From Massilia phosphatilytica (GTDB lineage: Bacteria > Pseudomonadota > Gammaproteobacteria > Burkholderiales > Burkholderiaceae_D): 64,000 nt of DNA. The stretch lies in contig NZ_PUIP01000011.1 in NCBI RefSeq assembly GCF_002968015.1, positions 62,001 to 126,000 of the forward strand, in the 5' to 3' direction. Below are positions 61,995 to 64,000 of this stretch, piece after piece. A program made the translations under genes and the position numbers. The notes beneath the pieces were generated by a model. That model worked only from the letters and a program-made list of their open reading frames with translations, was not told where the DNA came from and searched no databases. Each line of letters begins with the position of its first letter. Position 1 is the stretch's first letter.

Positions 61995-63449
61995 ATGAAC
62001 GTGAAGAAATTTACAGCGGCGACTTCCCGCGAGGCCCTGCGCAAGGTGCGCGAGGCCCTGGGCCCGGACGCGGTCATCCTGTCGAACCGCCCGGTCGACG
62101 GTGTGGTCGAGATCCTGGCGCTGGACAACGACGACGTCGCCTCGCTGGCTTCGCCGGCGCCGGAATCGGAAATGGCGGCACCGCGCCCGAACCTGCGCAT
62201 GCAGGAACCGTCGTTCGATGACTTCGAGCCGGAACCGGCCCCGGCCGCCGCACCGGTTGCCCGTCCGGCCGCCCGCCCGGCGCCGCGCGCTTTCCAGGAA
62301 GCCCCGGCTGCCCGCCAGCCGCTGAATTCGCTCTACGACATGGACGAGCCGGCCGCACAGCCCGTGCCGCCGACCTACGCCAACCGCCGCGCTCCGCAAC
62401 CGGAAGCGCCGGCGTTCGACATGGCCGCGATGACGGCGATGATGTCGGCCGCGATCGCCCAGGCGAAGGAATCCGCCGCCGCCGAAATGCACGGCATGAT
62501 GAGCGAGATCCGCGCCATGCGCGGCATGATGGAATCCCAGCTGGCCGAACTGTCGTGGGGCACGACCCAGCAGCGCGAGCCGCAGAAGGCCGCCGTGCTG
62601 CGCGAGATGCTGGCCGCCGGCTTTTCGGCGAGCCTGTCGCGCTACCTGATCGACAAGCTGCCGGCCGGTAAGGATGCCGCCGAGTCGCTGCGCTGGGTCA
62701 AGACGGTCCTGGCACGCAACATCACGACGATGGCCGACGAGGATGCGATCCTCGACCGCGGCGGCGTGTTCGCGCTGGTCGGCCCGACCGGCGTCGGCAA
62801 GACGACCACGACCGCCAAGCTGGCCGCACGCTGCGTGATGCGCCACGGCCCGGAAAAGCTGGCGCTGATCACGACCGACGCCTACCGTATCGGCGGCCAC
62901 GAGCAGCTGCGCATCTACGGCAAGATCCTGGGCGTGATGGTGCACTCGGTGAAGGACGAGGCCGACCTGCGCATCGCCCTGAAAGAACTGCGCAACAAGC
63001 ACACCGTGCTGATCGACACGATCGGCATGTCGCAGCGCGACCAGATGGTGACGGAGCAGGTCGCCATGCTGACGGACTCCGGCGCCGACGTGAAGCGCCT
63101 GCTGTGCCTGAACGCGACGTCGACCAACGAGACGCTGAACGAAGTCGTGCGCGCCTACCAGGGCACCGGCCTGGCCGGCTGCATCATGACCAAGATGGAC
63201 GAAGCCGCGTCGATCGGCAACGTGCTGGACGTGCTCGTGCGCCAGAAGCTGAACCTGCACTACATCTCCAACGGCCAGCGCGTGCCGGAAGACCTGCACC
63301 TGGCTGACCGCGCGATGCTGGTCGACCGCGCCTTCCGCACCAAGCGCGACGCCGCCGCCCAATTTGCCGACGCCGACCTGCCGCTGATGATGGCCGGCCT
63401 CGGCAACCTGAACAACGACCGTTCGCTGCGCGAGGTGTACGTTGGCTAG
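61995..63449 (+). CDS. flhF: Flagellar SRP-type GTPase FlhF
   Basis: 484 aa from the ATG at 61995 (MNVKKFTAATSREALRKVRE); the frame open to 61827 lacks support. An N-terminal basic domain (1-50) and a Pro/Ala-rich linker (55-145) precede the NG GTPase. That domain has G1 GPTGVGKTTTTAKLA near 262-276, DAYRIGGHEQLRIYGKIL, G3 DTIGMSQRD near 340 and G4 TKMDEAASIG near 398. FlhF recruits the flagellar basal body to the pole and sets number together with FlhG. flhG overlaps its last 8 nt. Confidence 0.96.
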   Translation: MNVKKFTAATSREALRKVREALGPDAVILSNRPVDGVVEILALDNDDVASLASPAPESEMAAPRPNLRMQEPSFDDFEPEPAPAAAPVARPAARPAPRAFQEAPAARQPLNSLYDMDEPAAQPVPPTYANRRAPQPEAPAFDMAAMTAMMSAAIAQAKESAAAEMHGMMSEIRAMRGMMESQLAELSWGTTQQREPQKAAVLREMLAAGFSASLSRYLIDKLPAGKDAAESLRWVKTVLARNITTMADEDAILDRGGVFALVGPTGVGKTTTTAKLAARCVMRHGPEKLALITTDAYRIGGHEQLRIYGKILGVMVHSVKDEADLRIALKELRNKHTVLIDTIGMSQRDQMVTEQVAMLTDSGADVKRLLCLNATSTNETLNEVVRAYQGTGLAGCIMTKMDEAASIGNVLDVLVRQKLNLHYISNGQRVPEDLHLADRAMLVDRAFRTKRDAAAQFADADLPLMMAGLGNLNNDRSLREVYVG

Positions 63450-64000
63450 TTTCGACTTCGACCAGGCGGAGGGCCTGCGCCGGATGCTGGCCGGCCCCAA
63501 GCCGCGCATCGTGACCTTCCTCTCCGCCACCCCGCAGGATGACAAGGGTGCCATGCTCGTCAACCTGGGCGCCTCGCTGGCCCAGTCCGGCAATGACGTG
63601 ATGATCGTCGATGCCTGCACGCGCGACTACGGCGTCGCCCAGCGCCTCGGCGTCGACCGCGGCCCGGGCCTGTTGCAGGTGGCGCGCCAGGAATGCGCGC
63701 TGAACCAGGTGATCCATTCGGTGCCGCAGGGCTTTTCCGTCGCCACGCTGAGCCGCACGGCGCGCCGCGATGCGGCGCCCAGCGCGGACGAGGCGCGGCG
63801 CCTGGCCAAGACGTTCGATGTGCTCGTCAAGCAGTCCGGCAGCATCATCATGGTCGACGGCGAATTTCCCGAAGACGGCTCGTTCCCGGTGCCGATCATG
63901 GCCTCGTCCGAGATCGTCGTGCAGGTGTCGACGAGCGCCGCGTCGATCACGAATGCGTATGCGCTGATCAAGCGGCTGTCGCAGCAACTCGGGCGTCGTC
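63442..64000 (+). CDS. flhG: FlhG/MinD-like flagellar number regulator lacking a P-loop (C-terminus outside window)
   Basis: It begins at TTG 63442, overlapping the flhF stop (TTGGCTAG). 186 codons are visible: ASFDFDQAEGLRRMLAGPKP, VNLGASLAQSGNDVMIVDAC, and the MinD-like pattern continuing. Where FlhG/MinD proteins have the deviant Walker A KGGxGK(T/S), this protein has SATPQDDKGAMLVNLG, so the ATP-binding Gly-rich loop is lost. The Walker A' Asp in IVDAC is kept. Position and N-terminus identify FlhG, but ATP-driven dimerisation must be altered or absent. Confidence 0.88.
   Translation, partial: MASFDFDQAEGLRRMLAGPKPRIVTFLSATPQDDKGAMLVNLGASLAQSGNDVMIVDACTRDYGVAQRLGVDRGPGLLQVARQECALNQVIHSVPQGFSVATLSRTARRDAAPSADEARRLAKTFDVLVKQSGSIIMVDGEFPEDGSFPVPIMASSEIVVQVSTSAASITNAYALIKRLSQQLGRR

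Noticed and set aside
1..64000. CRISPR arrays, tRNA/rRNA genes, prophage or complete insertion sequences
   Set aside because: None was seen on reading the window. The only mobile-related gene is the domesticated RAYT, and the only repeated family is its REP hairpins.

Overview
The window looks like chromosomal DNA of a betaproteobacterium, most likely Oxalobacteraceae (Massilia/Telluria/Janthinobacterium-like). This is inferred from the high GC content, a tonB-exbB-exbD-exbD group, a long RNase E with an RGE/PRQPR-rich tail, the rluC-HAD-Rieske-sppA order, and flhB/flhA/flhF/flhG with a polar-type FlhF/FlhG pair. No rRNA, tRNA, CRISPR array, prophage or complete insertion sequence was seen.

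Left part (1-29.8 kb) is mostly housekeeping. It holds a TonB energy-transducing group (1-2415, minus), the starvation/stress trio prkA-yeaH-spoVR (2985-7902, minus), an adenine-deaminase-like enzyme, an FtsX-type permease, a truncated haemoglobin and rmuC (8.5-13.9 kb, plus). A REP-associated tyrosine transposase flanked by REP hairpins follows, then a molybdenum-cofactor operon (chrA-moaA-mobA::moeA, minus), a VOC protein, rne (minus), and rluC-HAD-Rieske-sppA (plus). A candidate small RNA, an rsuA-like pseudouridine synthase and a frameshifted pldA close this part.

The right part (29.9-64 kb) interleaves a surface-polysaccharide locus with flagellar genes. Polysaccharide part 1 (29.9-42.5 kb) has an SLBB export protein, a Wzz chain-length regulator, a WbaP-type initiating transferase, a YjbH protein fused to a PAP2 phosphatase, rmlBDAC (dTDP-rhamnose) and a small YjbE/GfcA-like secreted protein. 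Then come flhB and flhA. Polysaccharide part 2 (46.5-61.4 kb) has a MarR-type EPS regulator, a complete CDP-3,6-dideoxyhexose pathway ending in a CDP-tyvelose epimerase, Wzx, Wzy, three glycosyltransferases, and a phosphoethanolamine-transferase-like membrane enzyme with a GDPD-like C-terminal domain. flhF and the start of flhG follow.

Together the two polysaccharide parts form a near-complete Wzx/Wzy system predicted to make a repeat containing rhamnose and tyvelose, started by a hexose-1-phosphate transferase. The flagellar operon is split by about 15 kb of polysaccharide genes. flhA and flhF each carry a nearly identically arranged 61-nt upstream element that looks like a shared promoter, which may explain how the split is tolerated. 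The most novel items are the YjbH-PAP2 fusion, the EptA-like/GDPD-like fusion, the MobA-MoeA fusion, the P-loop-less FlhG, and the interleaved layout.
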